Assembly: GCA_032622095.1 (NCBI GenBank)
Contig: CP136061.1
Span: 21,146,991-21,210,990 of the forward strand
Source: Siphonodentalium dalli
Lineage: Eukaryota; Mollusca; Scaphopoda; Gadilida; Siphonodentaliidae
DNA: 64,000 bases
Direction: 5' to 3'
Shown here: piece by piece, positions 11,262 to 22,910 of the stretch
Position numbering within the stretch: the first letter of the stretch is position 1
Layout: every line of letters starts with the position of its first letter
Position numbers and translations under genes: made by a program
Notes under the pieces: generated by a model
The model's input: the letters and a program-made list of their open reading frames with translations, nothing else
Told to the model about the DNA's origin: nothing
Database searches by the model: none

Positions 11262-11389
11262 CTAGACCGAAGGTTAATTATTCCGAAGGTTCGCTATTCC
11301 GAAGGTTCAATATTCCGAAGGTTCCCTATTCCGAAGGTTCATTATTCCGAAGGTTTATTATTCCGAAGGTTTTCTATTCTGGGCGTATC
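11262..11389 (+). repeat. 18-bp minisatellite ATTCCGAAGGTTCNNT
   Basis: About seven tandem copies of ATTCCGAAGGTTC plus 4-5 variable bases (18-bp period). The same word occurs, often inverted, at 1149-1195, 4942-4968 and 12813-12847. Because 18 is a multiple of three, a frame of 87 codons spans it; this is a repeat artefact. Confidence 0.9.
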
Positions 11390-11624
11390 AAAAACCACAC
11401 GAGGAAGGAAAATATGATTATGCTTGTATTCATATATAGTACATTTATACACCCAATTCTAATTACCAAATTGTCCTAGATGTCGGTTATTAATAGCAAG
11501 AAGAGAGTATCAGTTTACCGTCCATTATGCAAAGTTAAAAACACGATGACTGAAATAAACTACATGTAAGAGATATAGTTTTTCCGAACTGGCAATCTGT
11601 ATTTGAAAAAAAAACATCAACATT

Positions 11625-12076
11625 CAAGGTCCACTTAATTTTCGAACCCCCAGATCACAAAATATATGCCACTATATATACCATTTGAAATATGGAGCTC
11701 TCTAACACTGTATTATCCGCTTATCCGGTGTAATAAACCATGAACATGTTGTTTTTGTTGAGTTAACGACTTTTTTTTGTGCTTAAGGTTCATCTGGTTT
11801 TGTTGCGCAAAGTAAAGTGTATTATTTTCAATGGAGGGGTAACTCTATATTTTAAAGATAATGTTATTCCCCTTCAATTGATAATACATTAGGTTGAATT
11901 CTGTTGCATTCTGGGAGCCATGGCATATAACGGGAGAATCCATTTATGATTTTTAAGATGTTTTCTATTTCTCTATATATAGTGTTTTAATCATATTTTA
12001 TGGTACAGATCGTTTTTTAAACCTGATATTAAGGCACTATAAAAAATAGCCGATGACTCGAAATTTAAGTGGGCTT
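11625..12076. mobile_element. Probable MITE with TIR AAGGYCCACTTAAWTTTCGA
   Basis: Left end 'aaggtccacttaattttcga' (about 11626) and right end '...tcgaaatttaagtgggctt' (to 12076) are inverted with few mismatches. Target duplication is unclear (flanks 'acattc' and 'acaattc'). No coding frame. Non-autonomous DNA element, superfamily not assigned. Confidence 0.5.
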
Positions 12077-12435
12077 ACAATTCAATACAAATTCACAATT
12101 GCACTTAGGTTCAACTCATACCCGTCTATTCAACGACATTCTGCTTCGCAGAATTCATTAAGAGTTATAGTCCCGCTGTTTTAATCCCGCCTTTAGCTGG
12201 TGTATTGTTGCCTGTAAGATTATTAAGATATAACGCCATATGCAATAACATTAAATCGCATGGAAAGAGCAATTGTGTGGGCTGCATGATGTGAATATGT
12301 ATTGGAAAATAACATCATACTTAGACATTAAATCTCAAGGAAACCTGCGAAAAAATAAAAAATAACATTTATTGTTTCAATGTTTTAAGTTATTTCCTTC
12401 ATAAAACAGAGTCTTCATGATAAAGAACATTCTCA
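12077..12435. other. Unassigned stretch
   Basis: No gene. A small hairpin ATTCTGC-TTC-GCAGAAT lies near 12138-12154. Confidence 0.4.
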
Positions 12436-12760
12436 CAGTCCTTCCCACGAGGAAAACACAGCGGGAGCATTTATTTGCTCCCGTAATTCAGAAGATGGGT
12501 GTAATATTGCACCCATACTATAGTTGTAATTTGGGTTTTTCTAAAACAAAAAGTCATTGTGGAATAGACCTATGCCATCGTTGAAATGAGATGGTAAAGG
12601 ATCTAAATAAACCTTCAAATAGTTCACTATTAACCCAACAATTACAGTCTCCATTAGTATTTTGAGATGAGGGACGGGTGTGAATTTAACACCCGTGATT
12701 TGAAAATTACGAGTGCGTACGGGTGCGAGTGCAATCACTCCCGTCTCCTGGAAAGGACTG
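12436..12760. mobile_element. Family R element, copy 1 (TIR CAGTCCTT)
   Basis: Left end CAGTCCTTCCCACGAGGAAA and right end '...cctggaaaggactg' are inverted. Interior has 'gcgggagcatttatttgctc' and 'acgggtgtgaatttaacacc', both local inverted repeats. The left part matches 28113-28240 and the right part 28935-29045. Non-autonomous; the CAG start would suit hAT but no clean 8-bp duplication is seen. Confidence 0.6.
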
Positions 12761-12812
12761 CTCTCAATATTTGAATACCGTATAGAATTAACCTTTAAAA
12801 TTAAAAAAAAAT

Positions 12813-12847
12813 CTTCGGAATAGCGAACCTTCGGAATAGAGAACCTT
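12813..12847 (-). repeat. ATTCCGAAGG repeat remnant
   Basis: Two inverted copies ('cttcggaatagcgaacc', 'ttcggaatagagaacc') of the 18-bp motif amplified at 11.3 kb. Confidence 0.75.
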
Positions 12848-13007
12848 AATATTCTTTTATGTTTGGGGCAGATTGAACAGGTATGACTATTTTAACAAAC
12901 AGAATACCCACCATGAAGGCCATCCATGCCTTTAATTACAACAAAAATAATGTTAACCACTGTCAACTATGGTCAACATGTTATTCAATGGAATATTGCC
13001 GTATTAT

Positions 13008-13255
13008 CACTTGATTATCACAATTTTTTGTTCGTATTACCACTTGATTTTAGAATTATCCATCTTCATCCGCAGTTTTGTTGAGACCGTCGCCGTGACA
13101 AATATTTTTCCGGCCACAAATAAGTACATATCACGAGAAATAACAAATTCCAAAAATTGATATCTGATCAATCTGACCTTTGATGGGTGGACTCTATAAT
13201 CAAATATGTTTAACCCTGAAGCAGCCTGAAGCAAAAGAAATAGTAATTTGGGAGC
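13008..13255 (+). repeat. Fragment of family I interior
   Basis: Matches the interior of family I copy 2 (22640-22840), sharing 'acttgattttagaattatcc', 'aaattgatatct' and 'aaagaaatagtaat'. Both element ends are missing. Frames of 63-65 codons here are chance. Confidence 0.5.
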
Positions 13256-13615
13256 ATTATTTTGGATTATGCATTTTTAATTCCATTACAATTTGTTCAA
13301 TCTAGTATTTATAAGGGTAATAAGAAAAGAAAGGCATAGGGATATCAATTTATTGAGTTACATGGCACCAGATATTGCATTTCATCACTCAAGTTCTTTG
13401 TCAGAGGCAAATTTGGCGAAGTCTATACAATGGAACACAATAAATTTATCATTGTATAATCTAGTGAGGAAATCACTAAAACAGTGAAATAGCCCTTCAT
13501 TTTATTCCAATTTTTTTTTAATAATTCTCCAAAATTAATAATCGTGCTGACACTATTATTAGGCACATGAGAGTATACATGTATATAGAGTAATCACTTG
13601 ATTGAACTGGTGACG
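13256..13615. other. Unassigned stretch
   Basis: Includes the 'tctagtgaggaaatcactaa' phrase (13465-13510) related to 7190-7235. Nothing else recognisable. Confidence 0.35.
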
Positions 13616-14430
13616 TGAAATAATCATGACCTCAGATGACTTAAAGGGGGACTAATAAAGAATTCTAATTAAATAATCATATACCCCAAAATGGTTGGAT
13701 CCTGGTTTAATACTGGAAATTGGTATACAGGGTTAAATTGTTCTGGGAAGTACCGTACCTTGGATAGGTGCCGTTGACTCTAAATGGGAACTTAAAAATA
13801 ATATTATCATATATGTCCGCAATAAACAGCATACCTTATCACGTTAGACGATATGTACGAAAATTGGTACACAGTGTTCACCGGCCAGAGGAGGGTCGTG
13901 GGATAGGCTCAGGCTTTGATCTCGGGTGACTTCAATGGGGACTAATAAATTATATTAACTAAGCTGATCAATGAAGAGCATTTATTATCAGCTCAGAAGA
14001 TATGTACTGAAATTGGCACACAGAGGTAATTTGACATGTGTAGTGTCATGGGATAGGTGTCACGGCCCACGGGATGCATAACCAGTTGTTAAAGAGGCAC
14101 TAATAATTAGATATAAAAAGCATTTATTATCAACTTGAAAGGTAGAGGTAAATTTATCCCGGGAGTGTCGGGCAATAGGTGATATTTACGTCAGGTGACT
14201 AATAATTAATTTATATTACCGGTACTTGAAGAAGCACTAATAATTTACTCATTCTTTACCTGAACACAGCCAGATACCAGCTAGTATGTATTATATACCG
14301 GTACCAGCAAATTTGAAATAAAATATAATTGATAGCAGCGTTTCTGGACAGAGATCATCGATTATTAGTTCACACCCAGGAAACTCATAAAACTTGTTAT
14401 AGGAACTTAGAAAGAGATTGGTCATCTTTA
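13616..14430 (+). repeat. Family P satellite-like array, about five diverged units
   Basis: Each unit of about 150 bp ends in a form of 'gtgacttcaatggggactaataa' and contains 'gatatgtactgaaattggca' or a variant. Units are diverged. The opposite-strand copy is at 181-395. The last part (14330-14420, 'tttctggacag...ggaaactcataaaacttgtt') recurs at 34210-34298 and 34690-34780. Confidence 0.6.
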
Positions 14431-14598
14431 AATTTGGGATCACATATATGAATTTTATAAAAGCTTAAATTTGGTTTATTATTTTAAATTTTAGAAAGGC
14501 CTAGAAAACAAATACTTAGTTGTGATGTTCTGGTAATGGAGGGGAAAAGTGAGGTCAGACGGGGTGGGAATAAATTTATTTGTTTGTAATTTTTTTTT

Positions 14599-14992
14599 TT
14601 AAAGGTACTCAATCCGATAAAACTCCTCTCAATTACTATTTCAATGGCTTCGGGGATAAAAAATATTTGATTCGTGTCGAGGAAGACACCCATCAAAGCT
14701 CAGATTTATTAGATATCGATTTTAGAAATCTATTATTTTTCATTATCGGGAATACTTTCTGTCCCAGAAGTTTGCCGAAAAAGCCGACCGACATACTCTC
14801 GATACTAAATTTCATTGAACAAAATGTTGCTATACAACTCATTTTGGGCAATTATATACGATAGTTCACAGTCATTAGCATTATTTTTGGATAATTAATC
14901 GATTCTGATAACTAAAGTGACCTTTGATACAAAATTTTTGTTGTTGGAATCTGTTGAGATGGGGACCCTCTGATCGGATTGAGTACCTTTAA
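14599..14992. mobile_element. Family I element, copy 1 (TTAA-flanked, AGGTACTCAA ends)
   Basis: Ends AGGTACTCAATCCGATAAAA and '...tcggattgagtacct', each followed by TTAA (14599-14602, 14989-14992). Contains 'ttcgtgtcgaggaa' and 'tagatatcgattttagaaat' shared with copy 2 at 22434-22910. TTAA duplication is the hallmark of piggyBac-type insertion. No transposase frame; non-autonomous. Confidence 0.75.
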
Positions 14993-15540
14993 ACATCCAC
15001 ATTGAATCATTGACACATACATAATATAATAAATTGGCCATGACAATAAGCAATGCCATGGCAAATGTTGTGACAACATGTGCATTCTAACATACCACAG
15101 CATTAAATTTGGTGTGGGACATTGTTCCTAATTTTAAGGGCTGAATATATATTATTCCAATGGCAGCACACATGGTACAATCATACAACAGGACAAAATG
15201 TCCACAAAAATGTATGTATTGGAAGGGATAATGAAACATTTGTAGTATTTTTAATAAATAAGTTTTGAAACAACAACTGACTTGAATGACTTCCAGTGTA
15301 AATGATGCGAATTGTTTTGACTTTGTGTTTATTAACATGGGTCTGGAATAGGGGCAGGCAGGTTTTTCCGGAAACATCACTGATTTTTTGTTTGTTAATT
15401 TATTAAGACCTGAGCATCTTACAAAAAAGTAAATAGATGAAGTTGGTTGTCTCTGTATGCCTACAGAAGATGTTGGTACAAGTAATATAATAGACTCTAA
15501 CACCAAAATCTTATATATGCTTCTTTCAAGTTTAATTTAG
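14993..15540. other. Non-repetitive stretch, no confident gene
   Basis: One of the few stretches free of recognisable repeats. A minus-strand frame of 139 codons (15087-15506) crosses it but has no motif and no start or splice support. A CTACAG acceptor-like site near 15470 is followed by a short open frame. Confidence 0.35.
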
Positions 15541-15652
15541 ATTTCTATTTCTTATGTTTTGAAGATTGAGGATGAAGCATGGCAGAATTACTTCCAAGAA
15601 CCTATAAACAGACCAATCATTCAATTTGAAGGACTTATGATGGCAGTGAGCT
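15541..15652 (+). CDS. Weak candidate terminal coding exon
   Basis: Preceded by 'cttctttcaagtttaatttag', an acceptor-like tract ending AG at 15540. The frame is open from there to a TAA at 15650-15652 and reads with protein-like composition (...IEDEAWQNYFQEPINRP...FEGLMMAVS). No family recognised. If real it would be a last exon with 3' UTR downstream (AATAAA forms near 16670 and 16770). At 37 codons, chance is a serious alternative. Confidence 0.18.
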
Positions 15653-15724
15653 AAGAACAGCTGGAAAATTGGACTGTGGAATGCGACATTCTAGAACAGT
15701 GTTGAAAGTGCATAAATATGTGAT

Positions 15725-15832
15725 TGTTTGTGAACAAGAATTGTGTTCCTATATTGTTCATCTGGATTTAAAGTGTAATCTTGTTTGTGAACAAGAAATG
15801 TGTTCATATATCATCTGGATTTAAAGTGTCAT
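15725..15832 (+). repeat. Two-copy tandem repeat, 59-bp period
   Basis: 'gtttgtgaacaagaa', 'tgtgttc' and 'catctggatttaaagtgt' occur twice, the second copy slightly shorter. Confidence 0.75.
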
Positions 15833-17031
15833 TTTTTTTCACATGTGACAAAATCACTGTCAACAATGGGAATGGCTTATTGGAACCTGGAACCTACACG
15901 GTGCTATTCTTAATTCAAATTGATATCAACATACAGAACAAAATGACTGCCAATGTTTATCAATTTACGAACTTGGAGACAGAAATGAGACATAATAAGT
16001 CATAATCAGAATTAGCTGAATAGTGGACATGTGTCACATGTACATGTAACAACAATTACGATAGGCAATGAGTTGATGGTTTGTTAAAATATTATCAATA
16101 TTACATAATGTCATTTGTTTGTTGATTTATTTCTGATAGCACATTAAATTTTAAATAGTATTAAGGAATTGTAATACAACATACCATATACATGTACATG
16201 TACATGTAATTATGCTGCCATCACTGCCATGATCAGTTGGGTTTTGTTCAATAACTTTATAAGCCGTGTTTGGTCATGTCAAAATCTTCGGTTGGATATC
16301 TGACAGTAATTTAAAGATTTGACAACCTAATGCCTAATATTGAAATATGGTTGTCAGACAAACTGTCAGAAGGAAGTATTTTCAAAACTTTAAATTTATA
16401 TGTATTATTCTCAAATCGATTAGTACTTGAAAACATAGTCCTCATTACTTATAATCTGATATAACAAAAAGTCATTCAAGGATGTATTCAAGGTTTCCAA
16501 ATTTACTTTATTGTTTCCAGTATTTAATTAAACTCACTTTTTCTAGTTACTTACTGACCAGTATTTATAATGATATTGAAATCCCCGGATTTAAAGAGAC
16601 AGTAATAATTGTACAAAAGATACTGAAACTGTTCCATTGCGATTTAGTTGGCCTAAATCATGTACCAGAATAAATTAACAATTCACATTCTCCTAGTTCT
16701 GCTGCTCAAGCAATATAGTATTCAGTTTCAACAAAATTCATTCTCATTCTTGACATGTATTAGGAGTAGGAATAAATGTTATGTTATTTGTATGGTTGGA
16801 GCACGTTAGCGCTGAGTACATCCTTAAATGAGCTTTTCCTCTTCCACGCTAATGGCAAGAATTTTTTTTAAGGAAATATACCAGATAGCAATGATATATT
16901 GGCCCACCATTTTTATTCCACCCCCATTGACAGTGTAGAATAAATACAGAACGCAACTTGCATCATAATCTTGAATCTTTTATAGAACTCGTCTCATTGC
17001 AGATGGCTCATAGTTACATTTCTCTCAAGCT
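15833..17031. other. Unassigned AT-rich stretch
   Basis: No gene. A (CATGTA)-type tract lies at about 16190-16212, a sequence texture seen repeatedly in this window. The small frames show no motif. Confidence 0.4.
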
Positions 17032-17122
17032 ACGCTCTCACAAAATATATCCTTGCACCATCCGCAACTCAATCGATAAAAGATTCTCGATTAAGATGCA
17101 AGTTGTGTTCTATCTATATAGT
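17032..17122 (+). repeat. Dispersed family Q, copy 2
   Basis: 'acaaaatatatccttgcacc', 'cgataaaagattctcga' and 'gttgtgttct' match 1660-1745. Carries 'gatgcaagttg', the word in the 5465-5611 hairpin. Confidence 0.6.
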
Positions 17123-17182
17123 CATACTTTAATATAAAGTACATATTTTGAAATTAATCATATATATTTATACCCAGATAGC

Positions 17183-17447
17183 ACATGTTGGCAAATGTTG
17201 GCGTCACCATAAAAAATAGGTTGGCTCAACGTTGGCCCAACGTTACTTATGATTTGCCAACGTTGGCCCAACGTAGGCCCAACACGTTGGCCCAACGTAG
17301 GGCCTACGAGCAAAATTACGTTGGCCCAACCGTATGACCCAACGTTGGCCCAACGTTTAGCCAACGGTTGGGCCAACGTTGGCAAATCATAAGTAACGTT
17401 GGCCCAACGTTGGGCCAACCATAAAAAATACGTTGGCCCAACCATAA
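17183..17447. repeat. GTTGGGCCAACGT palindromic minisatellite, left part
   Basis: Tandem and inverted copies of ACGTTGGCCCAACGT joined by 'taaattatgatttgcca' or 'ataaaaaatac' spacers. Each unit is self-complementary, so all frames contain repeats such as WANVGPT that are not proteins. Confidence 0.85.
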
Positions 17448-20400
17448 ATGAAAGTGTCAATGACACTGTAGCTCAACTTGGAAAGGGAATAATTTAATAT
17501 ATTACAGTCAATGGAGCGATTAGGAATGTGGAAAGTTGAATGTCTAATACTAGTTTATAGACATGAAGAGAAAAGTAAAATCCAAGATGGCTGCTGGTGG
17601 CCATGTTTTCGGCCGAATGACCCCAAAATGAGTCGTTCCCATCTACATGTCATCGTTAACATCAATGACAAATTTTATGACGATCAGACTAAAGGTACGA
17701 CCTGTAGCCCATGCTATAGAATTTAGTCATACAAAGAGTAAAATCCAAGATGGCTGCTGGCGGCCATGTTTTTTGGCCGATTGACCCCAAAATGACTCGT
17801 TCCCATCTACATTCCAATTTCAACAACCATGATAAATTTCATGATTATCAGACTAAAGGTACGACCTGTAGCCCGTGCTAAAGGATTTAGTCATACAAAG
17901 AGTAAAATCCAAGATGGCTGCTGGCGGCCATGTTTTTAGCCCGAATAACCCAAAAATGACTCTTTCCCATCTACATGTCATTGTTAACATCCATGACAAA
18001 TTTTATGACGATCTGACTAAAGGTACGACCTGTAGCCCGTGCTAAAGGATTTAGTCATACAAAGAGTAAAATCCAAGATGGCTGCTGGCGGCCATCTTTT
18101 TTGGCCGAATGACCCCAAAATGACTCGTTCCCATCTACATGTCATTATTAACATTCATGAAAATTTTTATGATGATCAGACTAAAGATACAACCTGTAGC
18201 CCGTGCTAAAGGATTTAGTCATACAAAGAGTAAAATCCAAGATGGCTGCTGGCGACCATGTTTTTTGGCCGATTGACCCCAAAATTACTCGTTCCCATCT
18301 ACATGTCATTGTTAACATCCATGACAAATTTTATGATGATCAGACTAAAGGTACGACCTGCAGCCCGTGATAAAGAATTTAGTCATACAAAGAGTAAAAT
18401 CTAAGATGGCTGCTGGTGGCCATGTTTTTTGGCCGAATGACCCCAAAATTACTCGTTCCCATCTACATGTAAATATTATCATCCATGACAAATTTCATGA
18501 TGATCAGACAATCAGTACGACCTGTGGCCCGTGCTAATGGATTAAATTTTGAAATCCAAGATGGCCGCTGGTGGCCATGTTTTTTGTCCGAATGACCCCA
18601 AAATGACTCGTTCCCATCTACATTCCAATATCAACAGCCATGACAAATTTTATAATGATCAGACTAAAGGTACGACCTGTAGCCCGTGCTAAAGGATTTA
18701 GTCATGCAAAGAGTAAAATCCAAGACGGCTGCTGGCGGCCATGTTTTTTGGCCGATTGACCCCAAAATGACTCGTTCCAATCTACATGTCATTGTTAACA
18801 TCCATGACAAATTTCATGACGATCAGACGAACAGTGCGACCTGTGGCCCGTGCCAATGGATTGAATTTTGAAAACAAAGATGGCCACTGGCGGCCATGTT
18901 TTTGGCCGAATGACCCCAAAATGACTCGTTCCCATCTACATTCCAATTTCAACAGCCATGATAAATTTCATGATTATCAGACTAAAGGTACGACCTGTAG
19001 CCCGTGCTAAAGGATTTAGTCATACAAAGAGTAAAATCCAAGATGGCTGCTGGCGGCCATGTTTTTTGCCCGAATAACCCAAAAATGACTCGTTCCCATC
19101 TACATGTCATTGTTAACAACCATGACAAATTTTATGACGATCTGACTAAAGGTACGACCTGTAGCCCGTGCTAAAGGATTTAGTCATGCAAAGAGTAAAA
19201 TCGAAGATGGCTGCTGGCGGCCATGTTTTTTGGCCGATTGACCCCAAAATGACTCGTTCCCATCTACATGTCAATATTAACATCCATGACAAATTTCATG
19301 ACGATCAGACGAACAGTGCGACCTGTGGCCCGTGCTAATGGATTGAATTTTGAAAACAAAGATGGCCACTGCGGCCATGTTTTTTGTCCGAATGACCCCA
19401 AAATGACTCGTTCCCATCTACATTCCAATTTCAACAGCCATGATAAATTTCATGATTATCAGACTAAAGCTACGACCTGTAGCCCGTGCTAAAAGATTTA
19501 GTCATACAAAGAGTAAAATCCAAGATGGCTGCTGGCGGCCATGTTTTTTGTCCGAATGACCCCAAAATGACTCGTTCCCATTTACATTCCAATTTCAACA
19601 GCCATGAAAAATTTTATGATGATCAGACTAAAGGTACGACCTGTAGCCCGTGCTAAAGGATTTAGTCATACAAAGAGTAAAATCCAAGATGGCTGCTGGC
19701 GGCCATCTTTCTTGGCCGAATGACCCCAAAATGACTCGTTCCCATCTACATGTCATTATTAACATTCATGAAAAATTTTATGATGATCAGACTAAAGATA
19801 CAACCTGTAGCCCGTGCTAAAGGATTTAGTCATACAAAGAGTAAAATCCAAGATGGCTGCTGGCGACCATGTTTTTTGGCCGATTGACCCCAAAATTACT
19901 TGTTCCCATCTACATGTCATTGTTAACATCCATGACAAATTTTATGATGATCAGACTAAAGGTACGACCTGCAGCCCGTGATAAAGAATTTAGTCATACA
20001 AAGAGTAAAATCTAAGATGGCTGCTGGTGGCCATGTTTTTTGGCCGAATGACCCCAAAATTACTCGTTCCCATCTACATGTAAATATTATCATCCATGAC
20101 AAATTTCATGATGATCAGACAATCAGAACGACCTGTGGCCCGTGCTAATGGATTAAATTTTGAAATCCAAGATGGCCGCTGGTGGCCATGTTTTTTGTCC
20201 GAATGACCCCAAAATGACTCGTTCCCATCTACATTCCAATATCAACAGCCATGACAAATTTTATGATGATCAGACTAAAATTAGGACCTGTAGCCCGTGC
20301 TAAAGGATTTAGTCATGCAAAGAGTAAAATCCATGACGGCTGCTGGCGGCCATGTTTTTTGGCCGATTGACCCCAAACTGACTCGTTCCAATCTACATGT

Positions 20401-21380
20401 CATTGTTAACATCCATGACAAATTTGATGATGATCAGACTAAAGGTACGACCTGTAGCCCGTGCTAAAGGATTTAGTCATACAAAGAGTAAAATCCAAGA
20501 TGGCTGCTGGCGGCCATGTTTTTGGGCCGAATGACCCCAAAATTACTCGTTCCCATCTACATGTCAATATTAACATCCATGACAAATTTCATGACAATCA
20601 GACGAACAGTGCGACCTGTGGCCCGTGCTAATGGATTGAATTTTGAAAACAAAGATGGCCACTGGCGGCCATGTTTTTTGTCCGAATGACCCCAAAATGA
20701 CTCGTTCCCATCTACATTCCAATTTCAACAGCCATGATAAATTTCATGATTATCAGACTAAAAGTACGACCTGTAGCCCGTGCTAAAGGATTTAGTCATA
20801 CAAAGAGTAAAATCCAAGATGGCTGCTGGCGGCCATGTTTTTTGCCCGAATAACCCAAAAATGACTCGTTCCCATCTACATGTCATTGTTAACATCCATG
20901 ACAAATTTTAGGACGATCTGACTAAAGGTACGACCTGTAGCCCGTGCTAAAGGATTTAGTCATGCAAAGAGTAAAATCGAAGATGGCTGCTGGCGGCCAT
21001 GTTTTTTGGCCGAATGACCCCAAAATTACTCGTTCCCATCTACATGTCAATATTAACATCCATGACAAATTTCATGACGATCAGACGAACAGTACGGCCT
21101 GTAGCCCGTGCTAATGGATTGAGTTCTGAAATCTAAGATGGCCGCTGGCGGCCATGTTTTTTTTCCGTATGACCCCAAAATGAATCATTCCGGTACAAAT
21201 GTTGATGTCAACAGCTATGACAAATTTCATAATGATCCGATCAAAGGTACGACCTGTAGCCTCTATTGTTGACGCGTTACGTACACACGCACACACGCGC
21301 ACACGCACACACGCACACACGGACGACGGACGACAAAGCCATGGCAATAGCTCAAACTTTACAAAGTAAAGTTGAGCTAA
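17448..21380 (-). mobile_element. Pearl/HINE-like element 1 with 23 tandem units of about 161 bp
   Basis: Read on the minus strand it starts AGCTCAACTTTACTTTGTAA, then 'gtttgagctattgccatggc', a GT/GC-rich microsatellite (21271-21325), a tandem core, a unique tail and a hairpin AGTGTCATTGACACT. The core has 23 units (plus-strand starts about 17582 to 21132, mean spacing 161 bp) bearing 'aagatggctgctggcggcca' and 'ggtacgacctgtagcccgtg'. Unique ends, a microsatellite and a core of about 160 bp match the published organisation of bivalve pearl elements and Helentron-derived HINEs. No protein is encoded. Confidence 0.75.
21271..21325. repeat. ACACGC-type microsatellite of element 1
   Basis: Dinucleotide-rich 'acacacgcacacacgcgcac' tract at the head of the tandem core. 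The same position carries GT-rich tracts in elements 2 and 3. Confidence 0.85.
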
Positions 21381-21751
21381 AAATACGTTGGCCCAACGTT
21401 GGCCCAACGTAAATTATGATTTGCTAACGTTGGTCCAACGTAGGCCCAACGCGTTGGCCGAACGTTGGGCCAACCATAAAAAATACGTTGGGCCAACGTT
21501 GGCCCAACGTAAATTATGATTTGCCAACGTTGGCCTAACGTAGGCCCAACGCGTTGGCCCAACGTTGGCCCAACCATAAAAAATAGGTTGGGCCAACGTT
21601 GGGCCAACGTAACTTATGATTTGCCAACGTTGGCCCAACGTAGGCCCAACACGTTGGCCCAACGTAGGGCCTACGAGCAAAATTACGTTGGCCCAACCGT
21701 ATGACCCAACGTTGGCCCAACGTTTAGCCAACGGTTGGCCCAACATATTAT
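21380..21751. repeat. GTTGGGCCAACGT palindromic minisatellite, right part
   Basis: About ten copies of the same units as 17183-17447, resuming after the nested element. 'acgttggcccaacgtaggcc' is shared by both sides. Confidence 0.85.
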
Positions 21752-21762
21752 TGCTATCTGGG

Positions 21763-22433
21763 CAGTGAGGTGATGAATGGGGTTCTGACAGACTTCAATA
21801 CCGGACATTTTAGTAGGAAATGTTCTCTGGTTTCGCACGCCTCTTCACATTGTCATTGGTTTCTACGTGGAGTGATTTCACGGTGAAATTCAAATAAATT
21901 TATTTTGAAAAAATTAAGCCATTCGAATTTTCGTTCCAATATGTCATATAGCTATACATTTAACTTGTATAGTGCACGGTACATCACAACATTATCAGTC
22001 AAACTCATATTTTTCGGAGTATATATATGGGCCTAGGCTGTTGAATTGGCCTGCCGGTTTCTTTTGTGATAAAGGTACCCAGGTTCGGACAATTGTGATT
22101 AAGATACCCCGGTTGGGTAAAATCGTGATAAAGGTAGGCCTACCCAGCATGTCCATCAAATAAAATTTGAATTTGAATGTCTTTCCGTGCTGGAAAATCG
22201 TTTGGTTAAATTAAGCATGCAGTTGCGTTCAGTTTTAAATTGTTTGAACTTCTCTAAATTGAGAGAATGTAGCCCCGACAAAGTATATCAACTAATATAT
22301 CCGTTGATATGTTGTCCTGTAATGTAGCACAAAAATACCCTATCGACCGCAGATGAACATGTGTGCATGGGGTAGCCTACACCTGTCTGTATCACGAATT
22401 TCCCCCAATCTTGTCTGATCAATCGGGTATATC
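21763..22433. other. Unassigned stretch
   Basis: No gene. A short repeat 'gtgataaaggta' / 'gtgattaagata' recurs at about 33-bp spacing around 22065-22140. Confidence 0.35.
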
Positions 22434-22910
22434 TTAAAGGTACTCAACCCGATAAAACTCCTCTCAATTACTATTTCAATGGCTTCGGGGGTAAAAAATA
22501 TTTGATTCGAGTCGAGGAAGTCACCCATCAAAGCTCAGATTTGTTAGATATCGATTTTAGAAATCTATTATTTTTCATTATCGGGAATACTATCTGGCCC
22601 AGAACTCAGTCAAAATTGCGTTAAAATTACCTCTTGATTTTAGAGTTATTCATCCTTGTCTGTTTGAATAGATTTGGAGTACACATCCAGAGCAGATTAC
22701 GGCAGTTATCAGTACTCATCTCGAGAACATAACAAATTTGAAAAATCAATATCTAATAACTCTGAGCTTTGTTTGATGGGTTCCTCGACTCGAATCAAAT
22801 ATTTTTTACCCCCAAAGCCAAAGAAATAGTAATATAGGACCCTCTGATCGGATTGTTGTTGTTGGAATCTGTTGAGATGGGGACCCTCTTTACGGGTTGA
22901 GTACCTTTAA
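22434..22910. mobile_element. Family I element, copy 2 (TTAA-flanked)
   Basis: AGGTACTCAACCCGATAAAA at the left and '...acgggttgagtacct' at the right, both bounded by TTAA (22434-22437, 22907-22910). Left and right halves are partly inverted ('aaatatttgattcgagtcga' versus 'tcgactcgaatcaaatattt'). Longer than copy 1 by about 80 bp. Confidence 0.78.

Larger units (their letters stand above)
17173..21762. mobile_element. Minisatellite-cored element with TIR CCCAGATAGCA, split by a nested array
   Basis: CCCAGATAGCA at 17173 and its complement TGCTATCTGGG ending at 21762 are terminal inverted repeats. The element's own interior is the GTTGGGCCAACGT minisatellite at 17183-17447 and 21380-21751. 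It is interrupted by the pearl/HINE-like array 17448-21380. Without that, the element is about 650 bp. Non-autonomous; superfamily uncertain. Confidence 0.6.

Noticed and set aside
15087-15506. 139-codon minus-strand ORF
   Set aside because: No recognisable motif, no promoter or splice context, composition typical of chance AT-rich frames.
17582-21260. Gene family or coding repeats suggested by many short ORFs with DKFHDDQTK
   Set aside because: They are translations of the 161-bp unit, whose length is not a multiple of three and whose frames are broken in most units.
21377-21746. Overlapping ORFs rich in WANVGPT repeats
   Set aside because: Translation of the palindromic GTTGGGCCAACGT minisatellite in several frames and both strands.
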